NCBI RefSeq assembly: GCF_014207255.1
Contig: NZ_JACHCZ010000003.1
Coordinates: 62,001 to 126,000, forward strand
DNA from: Pseudomonas sp. JAI120
GTDB taxonomy: Bacteria > Pseudomonadota > Gammaproteobacteria > Pseudomonadales > Pseudomonadaceae
DNA length: 64,000 bases
Direction of reading: 5' to 3'
Below are positions 52,475 through 61,174 of this stretch, one piece after another. Under the pieces are notes generated by a model. That model saw only the letters and a list, made by a program, of their open reading frames with translations, had not been told where the DNA came from and made no database searches. Position numbers and translations under genes: made by a program. Position 1 is the stretch's first letter; the number at the start of each line of letters is the position of its first letter.

Positions 52475-53178
52475 GCTTGTTTGGTTGGCTGCGCGCGGCC
52501 AAGCCCAGACTGGATGCCGCGCAACAACGGCGCCTGGAGCAACTCCCCACGCCTCTTGTATTGGGCGACAACGCGTTGCGCAGCCAGCGCTGGGTGGTGG
52601 TGGATCTGGAGACCAGCGGCCTGAATCTCAACCGCGATCAGGTGCTGTCCATCGGCGCGGTGGTGATCGAGGACGGCGCGGTGGATTTTTCCCAACTGTT
52701 CGAGCGCACCTTGCACCGCGCCGAAGCCAAACTCAGCCCCAGCGTGCTGATCCACGGCCTCGGCCCCAGCGCCATCGCGGCGGGCAGTGACCCGGTCGAT
52801 GCACTGCTGGACTTCATGGAGTTTGTCGGCGACAGCCCGCTACTCGCCTTCCACGCGCCATTCGATCAACACATGCTCGGCCGCGCCCTCAAGGACAGCC
52901 TCGGGTATCGCTTGGCCCATACGTTCCTGGATGTGGCCGACATCGCCCCGCTGCTGTGCCCCGAGGCGCATATACGCGAGGCCGGGCTGGACGACTGGAT
53001 CAACCACTTCGACCTGCAGGTAGGCGAACGCCATCATGCCAGCGCCGATGCCCTGGCCACGGCGGAGCTGATGCTGATCCTGTTCAGCCGCGCGCGTCAG
53101 CAGCAGATCGACACGCCTCAGGCGCTGCAAGAGCGCTTGAGCCAATGGAAACGGCGTAAACACGCGCCATCGTTTTAA
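52471..53178 (+). CDS. DnaQ-like 3'-5' exonuclease
   Basis: 235 residues from a GTG in the GTGA overlap. DEDDh exonuclease motifs: VVVDLETSGLN (Exo I), AFHAPFDQHML (Exo II), and HHASADALATAEL (Exo III, His five before Asp). Related to the polymerase III epsilon subunit but stand-alone. Coupled translation with the DUF294 protein is a recurring pair in Pseudomonas and suggests a shared task. Confidence 0.88.
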   Translation: MSLFGWLRAAKPRLDAAQQRRLEQLPTPLVLGDNALRSQRWVVVDLETSGLNLNRDQVLSIGAVVIEDGAVDFSQLFERTLHRAEAKLSPSVLIHGLGPSAIAAGSDPVDALLDFMEFVGDSPLLAFHAPFDQHMLGRALKDSLGYRLAHTFLDVADIAPLLCPEAHIREAGLDDWINHFDLQVGERHHASADALATAELMLILFSRARQQQIDTPQALQERLSQWKRRKHAPSF

Positions 53179-53231
53179 TGTCATCTCCCGACAGACGCTA
53201 ATTGCGCCCGCCCCACGCCTCTGACACAATC

Positions 53232-53249
53232 GCGAATAATTCTCGTTAG
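53232..53249. promoter_or_regulatory. Fur-like box upstream of the ECF sigma gene
   Basis: gcgaataattctcgttag matches the AATNATTCTCGTT part of many Fur-regulated promoters. Position, 30 bases before the sigma gene start, fits iron repression. Confidence 0.6.
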
Positions 53250-53278
53250 TTTAAACCTTTTGTTTATTCGGTGATGCC

Positions 53279-53797
53279 TTGTCGTCGGCCCAGAACCCAC
53301 ACAGTGAGCTTGTTGGCGCGTTGTATCGCGACCATCGTGGCTGGCTGCTGGCCTGGCTGCGGCGCAATGTGGCCTGCCCGAGCCGTGCCGAAGACCTGAG
53401 CCAGGACACCTTCATGCGCCTGCTCGGCCGTGACGAGTTGCGCGAGCCCCGCGAGCCACGGGCGTTTCTGGTGGCCATCGCCAAGGGCTTGCTGTTCGAC
53501 TACTTCCGTCGCGCCGCCCTCGAACAGGCCTACCTCACCGAATTGATGCTGATCCCGGAAAGCGAACACCCGTCGCCGGAAGAACAGCAACTGATCCTCG
53601 AAGACCTCAAAGCCATCGACCGCCTGCTCGGCAAACTGTCGAGCAAGGCCCGCGCCGCCTTCCTCTATAACCGCCTCGACGGCCTCGGCCATGCCGAAAT
53701 CGCCCAGCGCCTGGGCGTGTCGGTGCCGCGTGTGCGCCAGTACCTGGCCCAGGGCATTCGCCAGTGCTACATCGCCCTGTATGGCGAGCCGCTGTGA
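53279..53797 (+). CDS. FecI-type ECF sigma factor
   Basis: 172 residues from a TTG with GGTGA upstream. Region 2 (SRAEDLSQDTFMRLLGR, then PRAFLVAIAKGLLFDYFRR) and region 4 (FLYNRLDGLGHAEIAQRLGV then PRVRQYLAQGIRQC) are clear. It should direct transcription of the TonB receptor when the anti-sigma is released. The stop overlaps the fecR-like start. Confidence 0.9.
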   Translation: MSSAQNPHSELVGALYRDHRGWLLAWLRRNVACPSRAEDLSQDTFMRLLGRDELREPREPRAFLVAIAKGLLFDYFRRAALEQAYLTELMLIPESEHPSPEEQQLILEDLKAIDRLLGKLSSKARAAFLYNRLDGLGHAEIAQRLGVSVPRVRQYLAQGIRQCYIALYGEPL

Positions 53798-54762
53798 CCT
53801 TTGTCAGCGCCAAGCCGGTGTCGGCCCGCGTGCTGGATGCGGCGATTGCCTGGCAGTTGTCCCTCGATTCGGGTGATGGCACCGCGGTGGAGCGAGAAGA
53901 GTTCAGCAAATGGCTGGCCAGTGATGAAGAACACGCCCGTGCCTGGCGCCAACTGGGCATGCTCGACCAGCGTTTCAGCGTGGCCTCGGGCCCGGCGCGT
54001 GCGGCGTTGTTGCAGTCGCGCGAGGGCATTCGCCAGCGCGTGCGCAAGCTGGGCAGCGGCCTGGCGAGTATTGCGCTGGTGTGCGGCCTGGCATTGTTTG
54101 CCGGCGAACGCTACGTGCCGATCCACTATTGGCTGGCCGACCAACGCACCGCCACCGGCGAGCAGCGCACGCTGAAACTGGCGGACGGCACGTTGATCAA
54201 CCTCAACACCCACAGTGCTATCGACGTGCGCTTCGATGAGAAGCGCCGGCTGATCGTGTTGCAGGAAGGCGAAATCCTCGTCGAGACCGGCCACAACGAT
54301 GCGCGCCCGTTTTATGTGCAAACCCGCGACGGCAGCCTGCGCGCGCTGGGCACGCGGTTTATCGTCAAGCGCGAAGACGACGCCACGCGCCTGAGCGTGC
54401 TGCAATCGGCGGTGGGCGCCCAGCCCGAAGCGCTGCAGCAGGAACAGGTGTTCAAGGAAGGCCAGCAAGTGCTGATGCGCAGCGACGGCCTCGGCCCTGC
54501 GCTGGCCGTCACCCCCGCCACCGATGCCTGGACGCGCGGCATGCTGGTGGTCGACAACGCCCGCCTGGGCGATGTGGTGCAGGAACTCAGCCGCTACCGC
54601 ACCGGCCATCTCGGGGTGGATAAAGACGTGGCCGACCTGCGCATCACCGGCAGCTTCCCGCTGCACGACACCACCCTGGCGCTCAACGCGCTGCTGCCGA
54701 CCCTGCCGGTGCAGATCGAACAGCACACACCGTGGTGGGTGACGGTCACGGGTAAGCCTTAG
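53794..54762 (+). CDS. FecR-type anti-sigma / sigma regulator
   Basis: 322 residues from a GTG overlapping the sigma stop. N-terminal DUF4880-like segment (AIAWQLSLDSG..EFSKWLASDEEHARAW), one membrane helix at about 80-100, and a periplasmic FecR domain (TLKLADGTLINLNTHSAIDV; RRLIVLQEGEILVETGH). It carries the signal from the receptor to the sigma factor across the inner membrane. Confidence 0.9.
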   Translation: MTFVSAKPVSARVLDAAIAWQLSLDSGDGTAVEREEFSKWLASDEEHARAWRQLGMLDQRFSVASGPARAALLQSREGIRQRVRKLGSGLASIALVCGLALFAGERYVPIHYWLADQRTATGEQRTLKLADGTLINLNTHSAIDVRFDEKRRLIVLQEGEILVETGHNDARPFYVQTRDGSLRALGTRFIVKREDDATRLSVLQSAVGAQPEALQQEQVFKEGQQVLMRSDGLGPALAVTPATDAWTRGMLVVDNARLGDVVQELSRYRTGHLGVDKDVADLRITGSFPLHDTTLALNALLPTLPVQIEQHTPWWVTVTGKP

Positions 54763-54784
54763 GTTCTGTGGGAGCTGAGCTATC

Positions 54785-54865
54785 GCTATCGGGAGCAAGC
54801 CCCCTCCCACATTTGAAGGTATTCGCAAATCAACCTGTGGGAGGGGGCTTGCCCCCGATGAGGCC
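54785..54865. repeat. REP pair between fecR-like and receptor genes
   Basis: gctatcgggagcaagccccc (54785) with ctcccacattt, and inverted caacctgtgggagggggctt (54831-54865). It separates the receptor from the sigma/anti-sigma pair, consistent with separate transcription. Confidence 0.85.
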
Positions 54866-54966
54866 CTCAAACCCACCACAAAAAATATTTTGATCCTGCC
54901 CTATCACTTTTCAATTCTCGTTCGGCACATAGGCAATTGCGAATTACTTCCATTCAGGAGCCGCCC

Positions 54967-57399
54967 ATGTCCCGCACGCTAGACACCTTGTTGCGCCCCA
55001 GCCTGTTAGCCGTGGCCATTGCCCTCAGCGCCCCACTGGCCAGCACTGCGCTGATTGCCGCCGAACAAGCCTCCAGCGTGCACGCCTACAACCTGCCGGC
55101 CGCCCCGCTGGCGAGCACCCTGAACCAGATCGCCAGCCAGGCCGGCCTCGCACTGACCCTCAACCCAGCGTTGGCCTCGGGCAAGACCTCGGCCCCGGTC
55201 CAGGGCCAGTTCGATGCACCAGGTGCACTGCGTGAAGCCTTGCGTGGCACCGGGTTGCAACTGGAGCAAAGCAGCGCAGGGACGTACACGCTGGTGGCGG
55301 TTCCGGAGGGTGTGATGGCGCTGCCGGTGACCAACATCACGGGGCAGGAGGGTAACCAGGAAAGTGCCTGGGGCCCGGTACAAGGCTACCTGGCCACACG
55401 CACCGCCGCCGGCACCAAGACCGACACCGCCCTGGTGGAGGCACCGCGTTCGATCTCCGTGGCCACCCGCGAGCAAATGCAGGATCGTAACGTCCAGAAC
55501 CTGGATGACGCGGTCAAATACATGCCCGGCATCGTGTCCGCCAGCTATGGCAGCGACACCCGCTACGACTGGATGCGCGTGCGCGGCTTCGAGCCCACCC
55601 AGTTCCTCGATGGTCTGCCACTGCCGCGGGGCGTGTACGCCAACCCCAAAGCGGAAACCTGGAACCTCGACCGCCTCGCCCTGCTGCGTGGCCCGGCTTC
55701 GTCGGTGTACGGCCAGACCCCGCCGGGCGGCCTGCTGGACATGGTCAGCCGACGTCCCAGCGCAGAGTCGAGCAACGCTATCCAGGTGCAATACGGCAGT
55801 GACAACTACCGCCAGATCAACTTCGCCAGCACCGGCAAAATCGATGATGAAGGCCAATTCCTCTATGGCCTCAGCGGTGTGGTACGCGATGCCGGCACCC
55901 AGGTCGATCACATCGACAACAAGCGCTACAACATTGCGCCGAGCCTGACCTGGAACATCGATACCGACACCAAGCTGACCCTGCTCTCGCAGTTCACCCG
56001 CGACGATACCGGTACCACCAGCCAGTTCATGCCGATCCAGGGCACCAAGATCAAATCGCCGCTGGGCGAGGTCTCCCACCACAAGAACCTGGGCGACCCG
56101 GATTACGAGTTCTACGACCGCACCTACTACGCGCTGGGCTATGCCTTCGAGCATCGTTTCAACGACACCTGGCAGTTCAAGCAAAACCTGCGTTACACCA
56201 AGTCGGATTTGTCGTTCCAGCAACTGACCGTGGGTTCCTACGCGTTCTCCCCCGCGGATGCGGCAGGCAATATCAGCCGCTCGACCACCAACGTCGACGA
56301 GGACATCGGTCAGTTCGCGGTGGACAACAACTTCCAGGCAGACTTTGCCACTGGCGATGTCATCCACACCCTGCTGCTCGGCCTGGACCACCAGCGCACC
56401 GATACCTCCTATCGAGCGATATTCGGGACTGCGTCGGGCATCAATATTTTCAACCCGATCAACACCCAGCCGACGCTGCGCCCGACCGATGTCCGACCTT
56501 TTTACGACTACAACCAGAAAACCGTGCAGACCGGTCTCTACGTGCAAGACCAGATGGCCCTGGATAAGTGGCGCCTGACCTTGGGCGGGCGTGAAGATTG
56601 GGTGCATCAGGGCACCACCTACTTCAACGACAGCGATGCGACCAACACTGACCGCATCAAACACTTCAGTGGCAACGCAGCGCTGAGCTATGTGTTCGAT
56701 TCGGGCTTCGTACCCTACTTGTCCTATGCCGAGTCGTTCCAACCAGCGAGCAACGCCGATACAAACGCGCTCAAGACGTTTAAACCCACGGAAGGCAAGC
56801 AGTGGGAAATGGGGGTCAAGTATCAGCCGCCCGGCTCCAATACGTTGCTGAGTGCAGCTGTCTATGACCTGACCCAGAAGAATGTGCAGGTGACCACCCT
56901 CGGCGCTGGGGGCCAGCAGATCAACAGCCAGACCGGCGAAGTGAAGGTCAAGGGCCTGGAGCTGGAAGCCGTGTCCGACGTGACCGAGAACCTCAAGGTC
57001 ATCGCCGCCTACACCTTGGCAAAATCCGAAGTGCAGAAAGGCATCTACAAAGGCAACCGTCTGACATTGATGCCCAACCAGCAAGCCTCGCTGTGGACCG
57101 ACTACACCTGGCACACCGGCATGCTCGACGGTTTCGGCATCGGCTTTGGCGCCCGCTACACCGGCAACACCTACGGCGACCAGGCCAATACCTGGCTGGG
57201 CAAGGCCAATGCCTATACCGTGTTTGACGGTGCGGTGCATTACGACCTGGGCCGACTGGACAACAGTCTGAAGGGTGCGTCGGTAAAACTGAACGCCACC
57301 AACCTGTTCAACAAGGACTACCTGTCTACCTGTGACGGCAACTACTGCTACTTCGGCGACCAGCGCAGCGTCGTCGCCAGCGCCACCTACCAGTGGTAA
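54967..57399 (+). CDS. TonB-dependent siderophore receptor with signalling domain
   Basis: 810 residues from an ATG with AGGAG upstream. Signal peptide to about 35; STN signalling domain at about 40-115 (YNLPAAPLASTLNQIASQAG); plug at about 165-275 with EAPRSISVATREQM; 22-strand barrel ending SATYQW with terminal aromatic Trp. The signalling domain and adjacent FecIR-like pair show cell-surface signalling for an exogenous siderophore. Ligand unknown; ferric hydroxamate or citrate types are possible. A weaker Fur-like match (tcaattctcgttc, 54911-54923) lies upstream. Confidence 0.9.
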   Translation: MSRTLDTLLRPSLLAVAIALSAPLASTALIAAEQASSVHAYNLPAAPLASTLNQIASQAGLALTLNPALASGKTSAPVQGQFDAPGALREALRGTGLQLEQSSAGTYTLVAVPEGVMALPVTNITGQEGNQESAWGPVQGYLATRTAAGTKTDTALVEAPRSISVATREQMQDRNVQNLDDAVKYMPGIVSASYGSDTRYDWMRVRGFEPTQFLDGLPLPRGVYANPKAETWNLDRLALLRGPASSVYGQTPPGGLLDMVSRRPSAESSNAIQVQYGSDNYRQINFASTGKIDDEGQFLYGLSGVVRDAGTQVDHIDNKRYNIAPSLTWNIDTDTKLTLLSQFTRDDTGTTSQFMPIQGTKIKSPLGEVSHHKNLGDPDYEFYDRTYYALGYAFEHRFNDTWQFKQNLRYTKSDLSFQQLTVGSYAFSPADAAGNISRSTTNVDEDIGQFAVDNNFQADFATGDVIHTLLLGLDHQRTDTSYRAIFGTASGINIFNPINTQPTLRPTDVRPFYDYNQKTVQTGLYVQDQMALDKWRLTLGGREDWVHQGTTYFNDSDATNTDRIKHFSGNAALSYVFDSGFVPYLSYAESFQPASNADTNALKTFKPTEGKQWEMGVKYQPPGSNTLLSAAVYDLTQKNVQVTTLGAGGQQINSQTGEVKVKGLELEAVSDVTENLKVIAAYTLAKSEVQKGIYKGNRLTLMPNQQASLWTDYTWHTGMLDGFGIGFGARYTGNTYGDQANTWLGKANAYTVFDGAVHYDLGRLDNSLKGASVKLNATNLFNKDYLSTCDGNYCYFGDQRSVVASATYQW

Positions 57400-57461
57400 T
57401 CGGCAGAGTTAACCACCGGGCCGCCCTTGTGGGCGGCTTTGGCGTGTCCGAAGGCTAGAAA

Positions 57462-58565
57462 ATGAAAAGCAAAACCATCCGCCGCTGGTCCTTCATCCAC
57501 ACCTGGACCAGCCTGATCTGCACGGTGTTCCTGCTGCTGCTCGCCCTCACCGGCCTGCCGCTGGTGTTTCACCACGAGATCGATCACCTGCTGGGCAACG
57601 AGCCCGAACTGGCGCAGATGCCCGCCGATACGCCACAGCTCGACCTCGAGCAACTGGTGACCAAAGCCCAGGCCCATCGCCCGGGCGAGGCCATGCAATA
57701 CCTGGCGTGGGACGAAGACGACAAGAACGGCGTGATCGCGATCATGGCCGCCACGGCCGGCACCGAGCCCAACTCATCCCACACCTTCATGCTCGACGCG
57801 CGCACCGGCGATGCGGTCGAGATGCCGTCGGCCAATGGCGGGCTCACCCTGTTCCTGCTGCGCCTGCATGTGGATATGTTCGCCGGCCTGCCGGGCAAGT
57901 TGCTGCTGGCGTTCATGGGTATTCTGTTTGTGCTGGCGATTGTCTCGGGCACGGTGCTGTACCTGCCGTTCATGCGCCGCTTGAAGTTCGCCACCGTGCG
58001 CCAGGACAAGTCCACGCGCCTGCGCTGGCTCGACCTGCACAACCTGATCGGCGTGGTCACCCTGACGTGGGCACTGGTGGTGGGCGTGACCGGCGTGATC
58101 AGCGCCTGTGCCGATTTGATCATCGCCGCCTGGCGCACCGACAGCCTCAGCGCGATGATCGAACCCTATAAAAACGCCCCGCCCCTGACCCAACGCGCAC
58201 CCGCGAGCGAGCTGCTGAGCATTGCCGCCAAGGCCGCGCCGGGTATGCAGCCGGACTTTATCGCCTTCCCCGGCACACGCTTTTCCAGCGAGCACCATTA
58301 CGCGGTGTTCATGAAGGGCAGCACGCACCTGACCTCGCACCTGCTCCCGCCGGTCCTGATCGACGCCAGCACCCTGGCCGTCACCGCCATCGCCGAACGA
58401 CCGTGGTACATGGACGCCATGGGCATGTCGCAGCCCCTGCACTTTGGTGACTACGGCGGCATGCCGATGAAGATCCTCTGGGCGGCGCTGGATGTGCTGA
58501 CCATCATCGTGCTGGTGAGTGGGATTTACCTGTGGATCGTGCGGCGCAAGGCGGGCAAGGCATGA
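57462..58565 (+). CDS. PepSY-associated membrane protein, FoxB-like
   Basis: 367 residues with four main membrane helices (about 12-35, 143-165, 190-215 and 335-360). N-terminal RRWSFIHTWTSLICTVFLLL and LDLHNLIGVVTLTWALVVG match the PepSY_TM family; conserved His residues in the helices could hold heme. Such proteins reduce iron-siderophore complexes in the periplasm. It follows the receptor by 62 bases and overlaps the next gene (ATGA). Confidence 0.85.
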   Translation: MKSKTIRRWSFIHTWTSLICTVFLLLLALTGLPLVFHHEIDHLLGNEPELAQMPADTPQLDLEQLVTKAQAHRPGEAMQYLAWDEDDKNGVIAIMAATAGTEPNSSHTFMLDARTGDAVEMPSANGGLTLFLLRLHVDMFAGLPGKLLLAFMGILFVLAIVSGTVLYLPFMRRLKFATVRQDKSTRLRWLDLHNLIGVVTLTWALVVGVTGVISACADLIIAAWRTDSLSAMIEPYKNAPPLTQRAPASELLSIAAKAAPGMQPDFIAFPGTRFSSEHHYAVFMKGSTHLTSHLLPPVLIDASTLAVTAIAERPWYMDAMGMSQPLHFGDYGGMPMKILWAALDVLTIIVLVSGIYLWIVRRKAGKA

Positions 58566-58744
58566 AGCCAAGGCAGTCGAGTTTCTGGAAGGTATTTGGT
58601 ATTCCGCTGGGGATTGGCCTGCTCAGCGCCACCGGGTTGTTTGCGGCGTTGCTGGGGGATGGGCTGTGGGATTCGTTGAGTTGGTTGGGGTTGGGCCTGC
58701 CGGCTGCCATTGGTATTTGGGCGTTGTTCAAGCGGCGTGGCTGA
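58562..58744 (+). CDS. Small two-helix membrane protein of the siderophore operon
   Basis: 60 residues: WKVFGIPLGIGLLSATGLFA and SLSWLGLGLPAAIGIWALF are two membrane helices, followed by KRRG. The start overlaps the PepSY gene stop. Similar small genes end PepSY/TonB receptor operons in many pseudomonads; the role is unknown. Confidence 0.75.
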   Translation: MKPRQSSFWKVFGIPLGIGLLSATGLFAALLGDGLWDSLSWLGLGLPAAIGIWALFKRRG

Positions 58745-58748
58745 GGGC

Positions 58749-58855
58749 GCTATCGGGGGCAAGTCGAATCGTCGCACCGCCCCTCCCACATGTGTTACGC
58801 GGTCGTCATGACAACTCGGTCAACTGTGGGAGGGGGCTTGCTCCCGATGAGGCCC
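58749..58855. repeat. REP pair, left copy with 16-base insertion
   Basis: Left: cgctatcgggggcaag, then tcgaatcgtcgcaccg, then cccctcccaca; the middle segment interrupts the usual continuous palindrome. Right: caactgtgggagggggcttg (58820) with ctcccgatgaggc is ordinary. Confidence 0.8.
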
Positions 58856-58933
58856 TCAAGAACACCCGCATTCCCCCTCGCCAGCCACAGCGCAACCCTC
58901 TAGGCTAGCCACAGTCAATTTTGAGGTTTGCCC

Positions 58934-59563
58934 ATGTCCACTCCCAGCATGACCTTGTTCCACAACCCCGCGTCACCGTTCGTGCGTAAAGTCCGCGTGT
59001 TGCTGGCCGAGACCGGCCAGCAGGACCGCGTCGCCCTGCATGGCTGCATGCCGACACCGGTCAACCCCGATGCGCAGTTGGTGCAAGACAACCCCGTGGG
59101 CAAGATCCCGGCCCTGCGCCTGGCCGACGGCACCGTGCTGCACGACAGCCGGGTGATCCTCGATTACTTCGACCACCAGCACGTCGGCAACCCGCTGATC
59201 CCCCGCGATGGCTCGGCCCGCTGGCGGCGCCTGACCCTGGCCTCGATGGCCGACGGCATCATGGATGCCGCCGTGCTGGTGCGTTACGAGACCGCCCTGC
59301 GCCCGGCGGAAAAACACTGGGCGCCGTGGCTCGACGAACAGCGCAACAAGATCCGTCGCGCCCTCGCCGAGCTGGAACAGGACGCCATCGCCGAGCTGAC
59401 CAGCCACTTCGACATCGCTTCGATCAGCGTGGCCTGCGCCCTGGGCTACCTCGACTTCCGCCATCCGGATATGCAATGGCGCTCGGATAACCCCAAGCTG
59501 GCCGCCTGGTATGCCGAGGTCAGCCAGCGACCTTCGATGCTGGAGACCCAGCCGCCCGTGTGA
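58934..59563 (+). CDS. Glutathione S-transferase family protein
   Basis: 209 residues from the ATG after GAGG. N-terminal thioredoxin-like domain (MTLFHNPASPFVRKVRVLL; Ser of the PSPF-type motif as probable catalytic residue; NPVGKIPAL cis-Pro loop; DSRVILDYFD) and an all-helical C-terminal domain. Substrate unknown. Confidence 0.88.
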   Translation: MSTPSMTLFHNPASPFVRKVRVLLAETGQQDRVALHGCMPTPVNPDAQLVQDNPVGKIPALRLADGTVLHDSRVILDYFDHQHVGNPLIPRDGSARWRRLTLASMADGIMDAAVLVRYETALRPAEKHWAPWLDEQRNKIRRALAELEQDAIAELTSHFDIASISVACALGYLDFRHPDMQWRSDNPKLAAWYAEVSQRPSMLETQPPV

Positions 59564-59576
59564 CGTTCACACCGAC

Positions 59577-59673
59577 CCAATGTGAGAGCGGGCTTGCCCG
59601 CGATCGCGGTATGTCATTCAGCACATCTGTTTCTGAACCACCGCTATCGCGGGCAAGCCCACTCCCACATTGG
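59577..59673. repeat. REP pair between GST and creD
   Basis: ccaatgtgagagcgggcttg (59577-59604) and its inverted copy cgggcaagcccactcccaca (59651-59670) are near-perfect; the core is the cgggcttgcccg variant rather than gggggcttgccccc. Confidence 0.85.
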
Positions 59674-59749
59674 ACGGTGGTGGTATTGAGGAATGTAACG
59701 ATCCTTGCGGCTAAATGCGCCCCCACTTGCTGATCCTCCCGCAACCCGA

Positions 59750-61123
59750 TCATTGCACCGCCTCCAGATCGAACTGCAGCGGCTCGGCCACCTTGCGCTT
59801 GCCCACGCCATACCAATCCAGCTTACGTGTCAGCACCATCACCGTACCCAGCAGCCCGAACAGCAGCAGCGAGCCCATCAGCAGCGCGTAGTCCTCGGCA
59901 CTCAACAGCCCGTACAGCAAGCCATACAACGCCGCCAACCCCGCCGAAAACCCCAGGCCATGGGCAACGCTGCGCAGCACGTGGCATACGTAGAACCCGA
60001 TCAACAGCACACAGGCACTCGCCGAAATCAGGTAGGCCAAGGCAAAGCCCAGGTGCTCGGACAACGACAACAACAGCAGGTAGAAGAACGCCAAGGCAAC
60101 GCCCACCAACGCGTATTGAATCGGGTGCACCGCCAGACTCTTGAGCACTTCGAAGAGGAAGAAACCAGCAAAGGTCAGGGCGATAAACAGCAGCGCGTAT
60201 TTGATCGCGCGGTCGCTCTTGAGGTACTGGTCCACCGGGTCGATGAAGTTCACACCGAAGCTGCGGTTGTTGAAGTCGTCACAGCCTTGCTGGTCCAAAC
60301 AGGATTGCAGCGCCTGCTCGAGGTTGGTGGAAAAGAACGAGGTCTGCCAGTTGGCCGTGAAGCCGCTGTCAGTCACTTCGCGCCGGGCCGGCAGGAAGTT
60401 GCCGATAAAGCTGGGGTGCGGCCAGTTGGAGGCCAGGGACACCTGACTGGTCTTGCCCACCGGTACCACTTGCAGCTGCTCGGTGCCTTGCAGGCGCAGA
60501 TCGAAGGCGAAGTCCACTACGGCCGGTTTTCTGCTGTCCTGCTCTGGCAATGCCACATGCACGCCCTCCCCCAGCCAGTCCACCTGGGAGCCTGGTTCGA
60601 ACTCCAGGCGCTGGCTGCCCAGCTCCAGCTTCAGCGCATTTTCGATGCCGCGAATATCGCTGATCCCCACCGCCAGAAACGCCGGTTCAAAGCGGTAATC
60701 GGCAAAGTCTTCGGTGATGCCCAACTGCGCCGGCAGCTCGAAACGCCCACTGATACGGTTGTCGGCATGGAAGAGCCGCGCCTGGTAAATACCCCGTGCG
60801 CGCAGTTCGGTCTGCACCTTGCCGTCGAGCTCAAAACGGTCCGGCAGGAAATACAGACGACCCCGCTCTTCACGGGTGACCTCGTAGCGCTTGTTGAGCT
60901 TTTCATTGAGCTTCCACTCGCGCACGGTCTTGCGATACGGCACCACCATCACCGGGCCGGTGAGGCGCTGGGCGTAGCTGGAACTGCGCGCGATGTCCAT
61001 CAGGACGCCGTCGCGCAGTTGCTGGCGGTCACTGATGATGCCGTTGATCATCAGCAACGGAATCAGCAACAGCAGGATCAGCAGCGCAATCGCGCCAAGT
61101 TTGAAAAGCAGGCTGCGGTTCAT
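59750..61123 (-). CDS. creD: Inner membrane protein CreD
   Basis: 457 residues. One N-terminal helix (7-28: FKLGAIALLILLLLIPLLM), a large periplasmic domain with SSSYAQRLTGPVMVVPYRKT and NWPHPSFIGNFLPARREV, then five to six C-terminal helices. It is the main CreBC target in Aeromonas, E. coli and Pseudomonas, tied to envelope integrity and beta-lactam response. It follows creC by 51 bases. Confidence 0.92.
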   Translation of the reverse strand: MNRSLLFKLGAIALLILLLLIPLLMINGIISDRQQLRDGVLMDIARSSSYAQRLTGPVMVVPYRKTVREWKLNEKLNKRYEVTREERGRLYFLPDRFELDGKVQTELRARGIYQARLFHADNRISGRFELPAQLGITEDFADYRFEPAFLAVGISDIRGIENALKLELGSQRLEFEPGSQVDWLGEGVHVALPEQDSRKPAVVDFAFDLRLQGTEQLQVVPVGKTSQVSLASNWPHPSFIGNFLPARREVTDSGFTANWQTSFFSTNLEQALQSCLDQQGCDDFNNRSFGVNFIDPVDQYLKSDRAIKYALLFIALTFAGFFLFEVLKSLAVHPIQYALVGVALAFFYLLLLSLSEHLGFALAYLISASACVLLIGFYVCHVLRSVAHGLGFSAGLAALYGLLYGLLSAEDYALLMGSLLLFGLLGTVMVLTRKLDWYGVGKRKVAEPLQFDLEAVQ

Positions 61124-61174
61124 GGGTCTCTCCCTGTTTTGATGGGGAGAGTCTGGGCAGCCTGTGTGGGGGAT

